From Armatimonadota bacterium (GTDB lineage Bacteria; Armatimonadota; Chthonomonadetes; Chthonomonadales; CAJBBX01), in contig JAPLCQ010000069.1 in NCBI GenBank assembly GCA_026392115.1, forward strand, positions 1 to 64,000: a stretch of 64,000 nt of DNA, written 5' to 3'. Below are positions 19,703-28,210 of the stretch, in pieces. Position numbers and translations under genes: made by a program. Position 1 is the first letter of the stretch, and each line of letters opens with the position of its first letter. Below the pieces are notes generated by a model. It was not told the origin of the DNA and made no database searches. It worked only from the letters and a program-made list of their open reading frames with translations.

Positions 19703-19795
19703 TGAGGAGGTGATCGGGTGATGAGGTGAGCGGGTGAGGAGGTGAGGAGGTGAGCGGGTGAGGAGGTGAGGAGGTGATCGGGTGAGGAGGTGATT
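19703..19795. repeat. Tandem GAGGAGGTGA repeats (anti-SD-like CACCTCCTCA on the transcribed minus strand)
   Basis: Six exact GAGGAGGTGA units plus a variant counted by eye. Confidence 0.9.
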
Positions 19796-19858
19796 GTAAC
19801 AGAGGCGGGCGGTGAGCGGGGGTTTTCTTGGGAACGGCGGGGGAAGGGGGGGACGGGG

Positions 19859-20012
19859 CCCACACCGGCACCGGCTCCACACCGGCACACGGACGGACAC
19901 GGACCGGGCACGGACCTGCACGGACCGGACACCGGCCCACACCGGCCTACACCGGAGGAGACCGGAGGGCACCGGACCACACCGGCTGCGCCGGGCTGAC
20001 CGGGCTGACCTT
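19859..20012. repeat. Degenerate CACCGG/CACGGAC short repeats
   Basis: ccacaccggcaccggctccacaccggcacacggacggacacggaccgggcacgg... Confidence 0.85.
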
Positions 20013-20018
20013 GGTGTG

Positions 20019-21647
20019 TTAGAGGTCCAGGGTTTGTTGGCCCGGGTCGGTGGTTAGTTTGGGGGCGGTGGCTACTCCGAGGAGGAGGGCCGACGATGGG
20101 ATCTGGAAGGGCTGGTTGGCGAGGAGCTGTTCGGCTGTGCGGAACTGGAAGCGGGGCAGGCGGTGGCCTCCGAGGGGCGTGGTGTAGAAGCCCAGGGTGT
20201 CGGCTTCGCGGAGCATGGGGGTTGTGGGCGGGTCGAGGGTGATGTAGAGGCCCAGGGTGGCCTTCTCGCGGGCTATGACGTGGGCGAAGTCGCGGGCGTG
20301 GCCGAGGCTGGGGTGGCCGGACTTGACCTGGATGACGGCCTTCTTGGGGTCGGCGGCGTCGTCGCGGAAGTAGAGGAGGCCGTCGACGCCTCCGTCGGCG
20401 CCTTTCTTCTGCTGGTAGAGCATGGCGCGGGGGACGAGGCCGACGGCCCATTTCTGGAACTCGTCGCGGTCCTGGTTGGCGAGGGCGCGGGCCTCGGCGT
20501 CGGTGGTGGGTTCGCCGATGACGAGGTAGTCGGCCTTGGGCTGGAGGTTGAACGAGTCGGTGAGGCGGTACTTGATGAGGGCGATGGCGACGTGGGCCAC
20601 GTCGATGCCGACCCACTGGCGGCCGAGGCGCTGGGCGGCGACGACGGCGGTGCCGCATCCGCAGAAGGGGTCGAGCACGACGTCACCGGGGTTGCTGGAG
20701 GCGCTGAGGATGCGCTCCAGGAGGGCGACGGGCTTCTGGGTGGGATAGCCGAGGCGCTCACGGGCCTGGGCGCCAAGGGGCGGGATGTCCGTCCAGACGT
20801 CCTGGATCGGGACGCCGGGCATCTCGTCCAGGTACCGCTTGTAGGCAGGGACAGCGCCGGGTCGCGTCTGGATCACTCGACCGGCTTGCCAAAGCTCCTC
20901 CATGCGCTCCTTGGCGAAGCGCCAGTAGCGTGTGACGCCCAGGAACTCGTAGTGCGGGTTGCGCTTGGCGGGGTCCGCTCCTCCTGGAGCAGTGAGGTCT
21001 CCGAGCCGATACAGTCTGCCTGTGGCCGGCTCAACATGCCTGTAGAAAGTGTCCAGATAGTCCTGGTCGTAAGGCGTATAGGTCTGGTTCCACTGCCAGT
21101 CATCTCCCTTCGTGTAGAAGAGGACCACGTCGTGGATGCGCCCGTGCTGCTTGCGCCCCTGGCCCGAGTCGTTGTGAGCGCTGGTCCGTTGCCAGATGAT
21201 CTCGCTACGGAACCTCGTCGGCTCGAACACGGCGTCTAGGACGAGCTTGAGGTAGTGGCTGGCGGTGGGGTCGCAGTGGAGGTAGAGGCTGCCTGTGGGC
21301 TTGAGGACGCGGTGTAGCTCGGCGAGGCGCGGGGCCATCATGGCGATGTAGGCGGTGACGGCGTTGCGGCCGAGCATCTGGGTGAAGCCCTGGACGAGGT
21401 TGAGGAGGCGTGGGTTGCGGCACTCGTGCAGGAAGGTCTGGTAGGCCTCTTCGGACCACTCCCATGTGTCGGTGAAGGCCTTGATCTGGGCGGGGCTCTG
21501 GAGGCCGGACTGCTCCTTGAAGAGGACGTTGTAGTTGCGCTGGGAGTTGAAGGGCGGGTCCAGGTAGACGAGATCGACGGAGGCGTCGGGCATGTGCTTC
21601 CGGAGGACGTCGAGGTTATCGCCGTAGTAGAGGGTGTTTGTAGGCAT
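20019..21647 (-). CDS. DNA methyltransferase fused to C-terminal Mrr-like PD-(D/E)XK nuclease domain
   Basis: [11 protein letters not shown] (motif IV), [15 protein letters not shown] (motif I); C-terminal [15 protein letters not shown]...AVIQVKSG. Confidence 0.85.
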   Translation of the reverse strand: MPTNTLYYGDNLDVLRKHMPDASVDLVYLDPPFNSQRNYNVLFKEQSGLQSPAQIKAFTDTWEWSEEAYQTFLHECRNPRLLNLVQGFTQMLGRNAVTAYIAMMAPRLAELHRVLKPTGSLYLHCDPTASHYLKLVLDAVFEPTRFRSEIIWQRTSAHNDSGQGRKQHGRIHDVVLFYTKGDDWQWNQTYTPYDQDYLDTFYRHVEPATGRLYRLGDLTAPGGADPAKRNPHYEFLGVTRYWRFAKERMEELWQAGRVIQTRPGAVPAYKRYLDEMPGVPIQDVWTDIPPLGAQARERLGYPTQKPVALLERILSASSNPGDVVLDPFCGCGTAVVAAQRLGRQWVGIDVAHVAIALIKYRLTDSFNLQPKADYLVIGEPTTDAEARALANQDRDEFQKWAVGLVPRAMLYQQKKGADGGVDGLLYFRDDAADPKKAVIQVKSGHPSLGHARDFAHVIAREKATLGLYITLDPPTTPMLREADTLGFYTTPLGGHRLPRFQFRTAEQLLANQPFQIPSSALLLGVATAPKLTTDPGQQTLDL

Positions 21648-21657
21648 GTGGGTGGGT

Positions 21658-22104
21658 TCAGGGGCGGGTGGGGGCAACCGAGGCGTGGGGGGCAGGATCG
21701 CCACAGGCGTCGCTCCACTCGGCCCTATAGTCGGAGAGAAGCGACTTGATCGGCTTTTCGGAGATGAACCGCATGAACCAATACATGCTGCACCTCGCCC
21801 TCTTGAGCGCTTGCTCTGTGGCCTGGCCCACGTATTCCGCCCCGGTGAGATTGGTGGGCAGCCAGAAGCAGGTCTTGGTCATCATCAGCGCGGAGGGCTT
21901 GGCCAGGGCCAGTTCTGGGCAGACTCGATAGCCGGTCTGCCAGCAATCATTCACGTGCGGGTTCGTCTCCCAGTCGGTGAGCGAGACGGTCAGAAAGCGA
22001 CCATCCAGCGGGCTCGGGTCGCTGAGAACGATCCAGTAGTGCGCCGGCCTATGGTTGTGTTCGTCCACCTTGTAGACGCTGCCCGCGCAAATCAGCGGCG
22101 CCAA
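21658..22104 (-). CDS. Hypothetical protein, possible toxin partner of the Panacea-like gene
   Basis: Directly downstream of the Panacea-like [37 protein letters not shown] is PemK/MazF-like in character only. Confidence 0.5.
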   Translation of the reverse strand: MAPLICAGSVYKVDEHNHRPAHYWIVLSDPSPLDGRFLTVSLTDWETNPHVNDCWQTGYRVCPELALAKPSALMMTKTCFWLPTNLTGAEYVGQATEQALKRARCSMYWFMRFISEKPIKSLLSDYRAEWSDACGDPAPHASVAPTRP

Positions 22105-22105
22105 C

Positions 22106-22657
22106 TCACCCGGCCACCGACTCGTAGTAGCCGATCTCGGCGGCCTTGGCCTGCGCCACTGCAGGCGGGAGCCCCAACCCGCGCTGGAGCACGTCGATGA
22201 GCTCGATCCTCGCGCTCGTTTGCTTGGCCTTGCAGGACCTGTCCCACTCCGGGAATGTGTGCGTGATGTCTACCAACTCCCACTTGGAGTAGCCCTTGTA
22301 CCTGTCCCACGTCTGGTCGATCACGCCTATCTCGTACTCTGATAGGACATCTTCGACGGCCACATGAGCAATGAGGCGGAAGGTGTTGGACCTCTTGCCA
22401 GCCTTCGGAAGGTACTCGATGCAGCGGCTCCGCGCTCCGATCCCGCGGCCCTTGAGCTGGTTGAGGGACTCGGAGAGCACTGGGCCCATGGGCAGGCTGT
22501 AGAAGGCGTCTCCGGTGATGGATGTGGTCGTTTCGGCGATGGCTGTCCGCTCGGCGATGACCATGAGCTTGGTGAGCCGGAGGTCATTGAGCTCCTTGCC
22601 GGGTGCGAGGGCAAGGAAGCGAGCTGCCATTGCCTCGGATTTGGCTGGGCGGAACAT
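22106..22657 (-). CDS. Panacea/SocA-like (DUF4065) antitoxin-type protein
   Basis: LNDLRLTKLMVIAERTAI...TSITGDAFYSLPMGPVLSESLNQL typical of DUF4065. Confidence 0.72.
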   Translation of the reverse strand: MFRPAKSEAMAARFLALAPGKELNDLRLTKLMVIAERTAIAETTTSITGDAFYSLPMGPVLSESLNQLKGRGIGARSRCIEYLPKAGKRSNTFRLIAHVAVEDVLSEYEIGVIDQTWDRYKGYSKWELVDITHTFPEWDRSCKAKQTSARIELIDVLQRGLGLPPAVAQAKAAEIGYYESVAG

Positions 22658-22702
22658 GGTCGTCTCCGTAGGTGCGGCGTCGGGCGCCTGGATGATTATT
22701 CA

Positions 22703-22719
22703 GCCACCGAATCGGTGGC
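22703..22719. promoter_or_regulatory. 17-bp palindrome GCCACCGA-A-TCGGTGGC upstream of the Panacea-like gene (possible operator)
   Basis: Perfect 8-bp arms read directly, 46 bp upstream of the 22657 start. Confidence 0.5.
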
Positions 22720-22856
22720 GTCGCTGGGGTCCCAAGGAGAGTCTACCGTGCGCTGGGGCGGGATTGTTGCAGGGTTTATGGCGGTTTTTCGCCGGTCCCG
22801 GGGCCTCCCCTGCCTCCGTCAGTGGCGGATGTATTCGTTGACGAATGGGTTGGGCG

Positions 22857-23702
22857 TCAGGGGCTGAGGGCTTCGGGCGGCATGTGGCTGGTCAGGGCCT
22901 CCGCCAGATCGGCGATGGAGCGCTCTTCGTAGACCCGGGTGTTGGATGGCGCTCGGTGCCGTAGGTGCCTTACGGCCTTCTCGTAGTGACCCTCCATCTC
23001 AGGAAGCTGTGGGCGGCCGATGAGGATCGACGCAGAGCCAAGCTCCTCGTGGTCGGCTACCGTCCCGATCTTGCCCAAGCACTGGAACACATGCACGTTC
23101 ACCGTGCCTGCGTCCAGGTAGTCGAGGGACAGCGGCTCGACCACGTGCCAGCTTCGGTTCTTGTAGGCGTACTCAAAGCCGGCTGCCATGCCCTCGGAGG
23201 AGTAGAGGGTGCACTCCTCGATGAGCGAGGCGGCCTTCACGGGCAGCGCCTGCCTGAGCTTATCGAAGAGGTCCTTGTTCGTGATGCGGTCCCGGCCTCG
23301 GCGTTCCGGGGCGTAGCGCTCCACGTGGGCGCGGTACAGGTGGTCGATCTCGTTGGGCCTTCCTGGCGACACTCCGAACATGATCCGGCTGTAGTGGATG
23401 CTGAGGCCGTTATCGGCCACCACGTTGGCCATGACGGATTCGAGCGAGGAGTTGTCCAGGGTGTCGAGGATCGTTTCGGACGGCGGAGCGAAGCGCTCGA
23501 AGGCTCGCTGCAGGCCGTCGAGCCATGCGCGGTAGCCGTCGGTCTGGACGCCGGCAAAGGCGCTGGTGAGGCGTGCGTAGTTGTGGTCGGCCTTGAACTC
23601 GATGGCGCCGTTGGCCCACCGAAGGACGACGCCGATGTTGAGCTGCTCCTCGGTCCCGCGATCCGGAGAGTAGCGCAAGACGCAGAAGGTGTACTCGTCC
23701 AT
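22857..23702 (-). CDS. DUF3037-like protein
   Basis: MDEYTFCVLRYSPDRGTEEQLNIGVVLRW...; 2 nt from HipA-like gene, a known neighbourhood. Confidence 0.7.
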   Translation of the reverse strand: MDEYTFCVLRYSPDRGTEEQLNIGVVLRWANGAIEFKADHNYARLTSAFAGVQTDGYRAWLDGLQRAFERFAPPSETILDTLDNSSLESVMANVVADNGLSIHYSRIMFGVSPGRPNEIDHLYRAHVERYAPERRGRDRITNKDLFDKLRQALPVKAASLIEECTLYSSEGMAAGFEYAYKNRSWHVVEPLSLDYLDAGTVNVHVFQCLGKIGTVADHEELGSASILIGRPQLPEMEGHYEKAVRHLRHRAPSNTRVYEERSIADLAEALTSHMPPEALSP

Positions 23703-23704
23703 GG

Positions 23705-24499
23705 CTACATGACCCCTCTTATGATGGCCTGCACGAATGCGGCCCACTTATTCTGTACGATGTTCAGGTGGTTCTCGGCATCCTCGTAGAGCGCCTTGCA
23801 GCCCATCTCTGCGGCGACGCCACGGTTCACATGGATGGTTCGCAGCGGCTCGATATGCATCTCCATCTCGCGGACGTGCAGGGCCGCGGCCGCTCGCAGG
23901 GCGTGGGTATGCGCGATCTGGCCGGCCACATCGAGCCACGGATGCCGGGTCAGTGTCGGGTCTCTAAGGCCGACGAAGGCCCACTCCATGTCGAACGCGA
24001 GCAGGTCGCGCCCACGGAAGGCGCAGTTGACGTTGGTGGTCGGGCGGTCGGTGTTGAGCACCATGGCGTCGAACGCCAGCAGTATGCAGGCATCGTGCGC
24101 CGAGACCTGCCTGGCGTGTTCTGCCGGCTGGAACGTGCGCAGGCCCGGGATGTAGGCGAAGCCGAGGTGCGCGGCTGGATCGACGGGCCTCTTCAGCGAG
24201 CGCGTGACGTACTCGGCCAGCCGGGCCGGCACATGGACAATGGCTGGATCAGGCACGAGCAGGCCGGAGGAGCGGGCCAGCAACGTTCCGAGCAGCTCGG
24301 CGTGCACATCGACCAGACGCCGGCGGCCCCAGACCGGCTTGACGACCATCTCGGCGTCGGGCCCATCCGATCCGCGCCGGGCGCACCGCATGATGACAGG
24401 GCGTGATGAGCCCTGGTCGATGACGCATGGGGCGTCCACGGCATCCCAGTGGTCGATCGACTTGACGTTGTGCACTATCGGCTCCTTGGACCAGCACAC
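23705..24499 (-). CDS. HipA-like kinase family protein
   Basis: AFDAMVLNTDRPTTNVNCAFRGRDLLAFDMEWAF kinase catalytic/metal motifs. Confidence 0.72.
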   Translation of the reverse strand: MCWSKEPIVHNVKSIDHWDAVDAPCVIDQGSSRPVIMRCARRGSDGPDAEMVVKPVWGRRRLVDVHAELLGTLLARSSGLLVPDPAIVHVPARLAEYVTRSLKRPVDPAAHLGFAYIPGLRTFQPAEHARQVSAHDACILLAFDAMVLNTDRPTTNVNCAFRGRDLLAFDMEWAFVGLRDPTLTRHPWLDVAGQIAHTHALRAAAALHVREMEMHIEPLRTIHVNRGVAAEMGCKALYEDAENHLNIVQNKWAAFVQAIIRGVM

Positions 24500-24571
24500 C
24501 GGCTTGACCCTGTTGACCCCACTGACCCTGTTGACCGCACTGGCTTGCCGGCCTCCACCGGCGGGGGGCGG

Positions 24572-24991
24572 TCAGTCCACTCCCAGGGTGGCTTTGATGA
24601 TGCGCTTCAGGCGCTCTCGCTCTTCGGGGTCGGGGGGCGGCTCGCCTCGGTGCCAGCCGATGACGGCGTCGATCATCTCGTCTTCATCGGTGAACCGGTC
24701 CGGCGCTTCGGTGCGCGGCGTCCAGGACGGAGGGGAGGACGCAGGGGAGGCGTGCATGACGCCTTCGACCAGGTCGGAGTACCCCGCCCATCGCAGCCAT
24801 TGGTCCACCGGCTCGCCGATCGCCAGTGCCCACGATGTGACGGTGCCCGGGTGGGGGCATCGCCCCTGCGACATGTCGTGGATGGTCTGATAGCTCGTTC
24901 GCGTGGCGCGTTCGGCCATGCGCAAGGTCCAGCCATGGTCCTCTAGAACGCGCTTCGTCTGCGCCGAGATGTCCTCGCTGTAGCGTGCCAT
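24572..24991 (-). CDS. XRE-type HTH repressor (CI-like)
   Basis: LRMAERATRTSYQTIHDMSQGRCPHPGTVTSWALAIGEPVDQWLRWAGY; divergent from early genes. Confidence 0.72.
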   Translation of the reverse strand: MARYSEDISAQTKRVLEDHGWTLRMAERATRTSYQTIHDMSQGRCPHPGTVTSWALAIGEPVDQWLRWAGYSDLVEGVMHASPASSPPSWTPRTEAPDRFTDEDEMIDAVIGWHRGEPPPDPEERERLKRIIKATLGVD

Positions 24992-25043
24992 GCCCCAGTC
25001 TACACCTGACCTCAGGCCCCCGTGTAAAAACCCGAACAAACTC

Positions 25044-25063
25044 TGTGTCAACCCATTGACACG
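25044..25063. promoter_or_regulatory. Operator O1: TGTGTC-N8-GACACG
   Basis: Overlaps -35 TTGACA of the rightward promoter; same spacing as O2. Confidence 0.75.
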
Positions 25064-25084
25064 AGGGCCGGAGCGTGATAGACT
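25056..25084 (+). promoter_or_regulatory. Sigma70-like early promoter TTGACA-N17-TAGACT
   Basis: -35 at 25056-25061, -10 at 25079-25084, in repressor/early-gene divergent region. Confidence 0.75.
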
Positions 25085-25103
25085 GTGTCATCAGTTAGAC
25101 ACA
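25084..25103. promoter_or_regulatory. Operator O2: TGTGTC-N8-GACACA
   Basis: Centre-to-centre 40 bp from O1. Confidence 0.75.
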
Positions 25104-25121
25104 TCGACAGGAGGTGAGTGG

Positions 25122-25433
25122 GTGAGACGAAACGGACGTCCTCGGCGCGAGCATCTGGCGGCAGAAGTCGCGATCGCTCGTATCGGCGTCCCGGGCGGGC
25201 TGTATGGCCTGCTCGATCGGTGGGACGGTGCCGGGATGGTGCTGCCTGACCAGGCGGCCGAACTGGCGAGGCTGACGGACGTGACTGTGACCGGGGCGAC
25301 CCTGCGGAACTGGCTGCGGCGCTACCGGGCGACCACGGACCCGGGCAGGGATGCCCGAGCGACCGAGGTGCGGCTGCCGGCGGATGCCCCGGCCGCGATG
25401 TTTGAGCGGGGCGGACTGGGAGGTTTCCATTGA
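25122..25433 (+). CDS. Early phage protein, putative HTH
   Basis: GTG start after AGGAGGTGAG RBS; DVTVTGATLRNWLRRYR. Confidence 0.6.
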   Translation: MRRNGRPRREHLAAEVAIARIGVPGGLYGLLDRWDGAGMVLPDQAAELARLTDVTVTGATLRNWLRRYRATTDPGRDARATEVRLPADAPAAMFERGGLGGFH

Positions 25434-25551
25434 GCGAGAGGACCAAGGCGTCGGCGGAGATCGCCGAGATGGTGATGGTGGTCTGCGTTGGGGCGCTGAT
25501 CGGGGCGTGGTTCGGCGACTGGATCCTCGGGTTGGTTGAGCGGGTGATCCG

Positions 25552-26079
25552 ATGAGGCGCTCTTGCTGCGTTTGCGGGGCGCTGATCGGGGCCGGGGAGC
25601 GGTGCCGGATCCGCGGGGCTGAGGTGCGCGGCGGGCGGGAGAGCTTCGCGCTCGTCTGCCAGCGGTGCGACGACGGAACGGAGGTGATGTGCGGTGGATC
25701 GGTTGGGACGGCAGGCGTGTTACGACGAGCTGCACCGGGCCCAGGAGGCGACGCTGAGCGCTCGGCTCTCGATGGCACGGGTGACGGCGATGCTTCGGGA
25801 CAGCAGGCACTTCGATCTGGCCCATGCGTGCGCCGAGGAGGCGACGGTGCTGCTGCACCAGCTTGCGGCGCTGGGCAGCTACGTGGTTCCGGAGCAGGCG
25901 TGAGGGCGGAGGGCGGTTTCACCGCGCTGGCCTATGTGCTGACGCGGCACCTGGCGCCGGCGCTTGAGGAGCTGCGGGCGAAGCGGGACGGGCTGGAGGT
26001 CGGACTGAAGACAGCGGCAGGGCCCGGGATGGGACCCCAGACCCTGCGGGAAGACGCTTTGGAGGGCGCACACCCATGA
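25552..26079 (+). CDS. Small zinc-ribbon protein; 3' extent uncertain
   Basis: MRRSCCVCGALIGAG...LVCQRC; overlaps 25694-25903 in another frame, so the downstream part may be a separate GTG-started ORF (~25900-26079). Confidence 0.4.
   Translation: MRRSCCVCGALIGAGERCRIRGAEVRGGRESFALVCQRCDDGTEVMCGGSVGTAGVLRRAAPGPGGDAERSALDGTGDGDASGQQALRSGPCVRRGGDGAAAPACGAGQLRGSGAGVRAEGGFTALAYVLTRHLAPALEELRAKRDGLEVGLKTAAGPGMGPQTLREDALEGAHP
25694..25903 (+). CDS. Small hypothetical phage protein
   Basis: 69-aa ORF MDRLGRQACYDELHRAQEATLSARLSMARVTAML..., compact overlapping arrangement. Confidence 0.5.
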   Translation: MDRLGRQACYDELHRAQEATLSARLSMARVTAMLRDSRHFDLAHACAEEATVLLHQLAALGSYVVPEQA

Positions 26080-27029
26080 TAGCACGAGAGGACGGAACCG
26101 CGGACTTTTCGGCGGCGGCGAAGACGGCTGAATGGCACGAGGCGCGGCGCGGGCGGATCGGCGGATCGGATGCCGGCGTGATCGCCGGGTCGCCCTGGAA
26201 GACGACCTACCAGCTCTGGCTTGAGAAGACCGGCATGGAGGACGTTGACAAGGCCGAGACCGAGGCCATGTATTGGGGCTCGGTGCTGGAGGACGCGGTG
26301 GTCCGGCGCTACTGCGACGAGACGGGGCACAAGGTGCGCCGGCAGCCGCTCATCACGAGCAAAGCCTACCCGTGGATGGTGGCGAACGTGGACCGGCAGA
26401 TCGTGGGCGAGGAGCGCGGCCCCGGCATCCTCGAGGTGAAGACGACCAACGCCTTCGCACGGATCGACGAGCTGAACGACATCCCGGACGCCTACTACGC
26501 GCAGCTCCAGCACTACCTGATGGTGACCGGCTACTCGTGGGGCGCCTTCGCCGTGCTGATCGGCGGGAACACGTTCCGGCGCTTCGAGGTGGTGGCCGAC
26601 AAGGACTACCAGGAGATCCTGCTGGCGGCCGAGGTGGCCTTCTGGGGCCTGGTGGAGAGCGGGATCGCCCCTGACGTGACGGGCGGCGACGCGGCGTTCC
26701 TCGGGCGGCAGTTCCCCACCGACAGCGGCGCCACGGTGACGCTGGAGGGCGATGCGGCCGACGCGCTGCGCGAGCTGCCCGGAGCCCGAGAGCGGGCGAA
26801 GGAAGCCGAGGAGTGGCAGAAGACGCTGGAGGCCCGCATCAAGGGCGCGATGGGCGACGCCTCGGAGGCCGTGGTGCCGGGCGTGGGCAGCGTGACCTGG
26901 AAGGCGGCCAAGCCGACGACGAAGACGCGGATCGACGAAGAGCGGCTGAAGGCCGACGGGCTGTACGAGACCTACGCGGTGTCGACCACGACGCCGGGGT
27001 CGCGCCGGTTCCTGGTGAAGGTGAAGTAG
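26076..27029 (+). CDS. YqaJ-family viral exonuclease/recombinase
   Basis: WHEARRGRIGGSDAGVIAG, GPGILEVKTT, YYAQLQHYLMVTG. Confidence 0.88.
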   Translation: MIAREDGTADFSAAAKTAEWHEARRGRIGGSDAGVIAGSPWKTTYQLWLEKTGMEDVDKAETEAMYWGSVLEDAVVRRYCDETGHKVRRQPLITSKAYPWMVANVDRQIVGEERGPGILEVKTTNAFARIDELNDIPDAYYAQLQHYLMVTGYSWGAFAVLIGGNTFRRFEVVADKDYQEILLAAEVAFWGLVESGIAPDVTGGDAAFLGRQFPTDSGATVTLEGDAADALRELPGARERAKEAEEWQKTLEARIKGAMGDASEAVVPGVGSVTWKAAKPTTKTRIDEERLKADGLYETYAVSTTTPGSRRFLVKVK

Positions 27030-27031
27030 GA

Positions 27032-27448
27032 ATGGCAGCCCTGACCAGGACGGCGGACGAGGGCAAGGCGGTAGGGACGCGGACCGCGCGGCTGACCGAG
27101 ATGGCGGCGAAGGCGCAGGCGCTGCACGACGCGCGGCAGGCTGCGCCGAGGCCGCCGGCAGGACCGGACCCGTTCGCGCCGGACGCCGAGGAGACGGCGA
27201 CGCTGGAGATCGAAGCGCCGCCCACGCCTGCGGAGCCGGTGACCGTGACCGTGCGGCGGGTGAGCGTGAGCGTCAGCCGGAAGATCAGCAAGGACTACAA
27301 GAGCACCGAATACTCCGCCGGGATGGAGGCCGACGTGGCCGGCCTGAGCGAGCGGAGGCAGTTGGACGGCATCCTGGCCGAGCTGTACGACCAGTGCCGC
27401 AACGCGATCCGGGCGGAGTACGCCCGCAACCTGGCCCAGGCGGGCTGA
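27032..27448 (+). CDS. Hypothetical phage protein
   Basis: Operon position between YqaJ and SSB-like ORFs. Confidence 0.6.
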   Translation: MAALTRTADEGKAVGTRTARLTEMAAKAQALHDARQAAPRPPAGPDPFAPDAEETATLEIEAPPTPAEPVTVTVRRVSVSVSRKISKDYKSTEYSAGMEADVAGLSERRQLDGILAELYDQCRNAIRAEYARNLAQAG

Positions 27449-27470
27449 AGCGAAAGGAAGAGAAGCGAAG

Positions 27471-27947
27471 ATGGCGACTTTGGAGAAGAGCACCGACCGC
27501 ACCCTCATCACCGAGGGCGAGCACTGGCTGAAGTTCCACGGCTACGAGGTCAAGCGCATCACGAGCTCGTTCCCTGACAACAAGGTGGCCGACGGCAAGG
27601 CGGACGTGCTGATCGTGAGCTTCATCAGCTCCACGACGGACGCTAACGGCGTGAACGAGGACATGGACGTGCTCCTGCCGCCGAAGATCAGCCCGGCGAA
27701 CGCCACGGGGCGGTTCTTCCGGACGCTCTCGCCGCAGCTCGACCTGGAGAAGGACGACGTGGACCCGGACGACTACATCGGCCGCGTTTACAAGGCGATG
27801 GTGATCCACGAGACGACGGTGGCGGGCAAGACCCGCCCGCGGATCGTGAAGGCGACGGAGCGCAAGAACGGAACCTCGGCGCCGAAGCCGCCGCCGCCGC
27901 CCGCGCCGGCCTTCGACGGGACCGACGACCCGTTCGGCGACGACTGA
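27471..27947 (+). CDS. SSB-like/DUF2815- or DUF669-like phage protein with acidic DDPF tail
   Basis: C-terminus FDGTDDPFGDD resembles SSB interaction tip; next to YqaJ. Confidence 0.5.
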   Translation: MATLEKSTDRTLITEGEHWLKFHGYEVKRITSSFPDNKVADGKADVLIVSFISSTTDANGVNEDMDVLLPPKISPANATGRFFRTLSPQLDLEKDDVDPDDYIGRVYKAMVIHETTVAGKTRPRIVKATERKNGTSAPKPPPPPAPAFDGTDDPFGDD

Positions 27948-27957
27948 CGAGTGACAC

Positions 27958-27990
27958 AGCCCCCGCCGGATGGGACCTGGTGGGGGCTTT
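27958..27990 (+). terminator. Rho-independent terminator-like hairpin AGCCCCC...GGGGGCT-TT
   Basis: Perfect 7-bp arms followed by T's, immediately after 27947 stop. Confidence 0.6.
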
Positions 27991-28006
27991 CCCGCAGAGG
28001 AGGGCG

Positions 28007-28210
28007 ATGTGGATGACCGCACGAGACGTGGCACGGATGACGCTGGAGGCCGAGATGGGCAACCGGGCGGCGGCGGCGAGGCTGTACCTGAGGGAGTGCC
28101 GGAAGGCGCGGAGGCGGCAGGCGCTTGCCCTGACGATGGAGATCGCCGGAGGCGCGGCGCTGGTGGCCGTGTTCTGGGCGCTCTGCGTTGTGGCGGCCGG
28201 ATGGCCGTAG
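28007..28210 (+). CDS. Small membrane protein
   Basis: C-terminal TM stretch IAGGAALVAVFWALCVVAAGW. Confidence 0.5.
   Translation: MWMTARDVARMTLEAEMGNRAAAARLYLRECRKARRRQALALTMEIAGGAALVAVFWALCVVAAGWP

Noticed and set aside
19703-19795. CRISPR array
   Set aside because: Units are ~9-10 bp tandem repeats without unique ~30-bp spacers; no cas genes
17476-20658. 1060-aa ORF as a giant recombinase
   Set aside because: Family sequence starts at MTIRAYARLS (19047); upstream residues are translated repeats and antisense of other genes
25552-26079. Confident single zinc-ribbon protein over the full 175 aa
   Set aside because: Only the N-terminal CxxC part looks protein-like; a separate GTG-started ORF probably covers the 3' part
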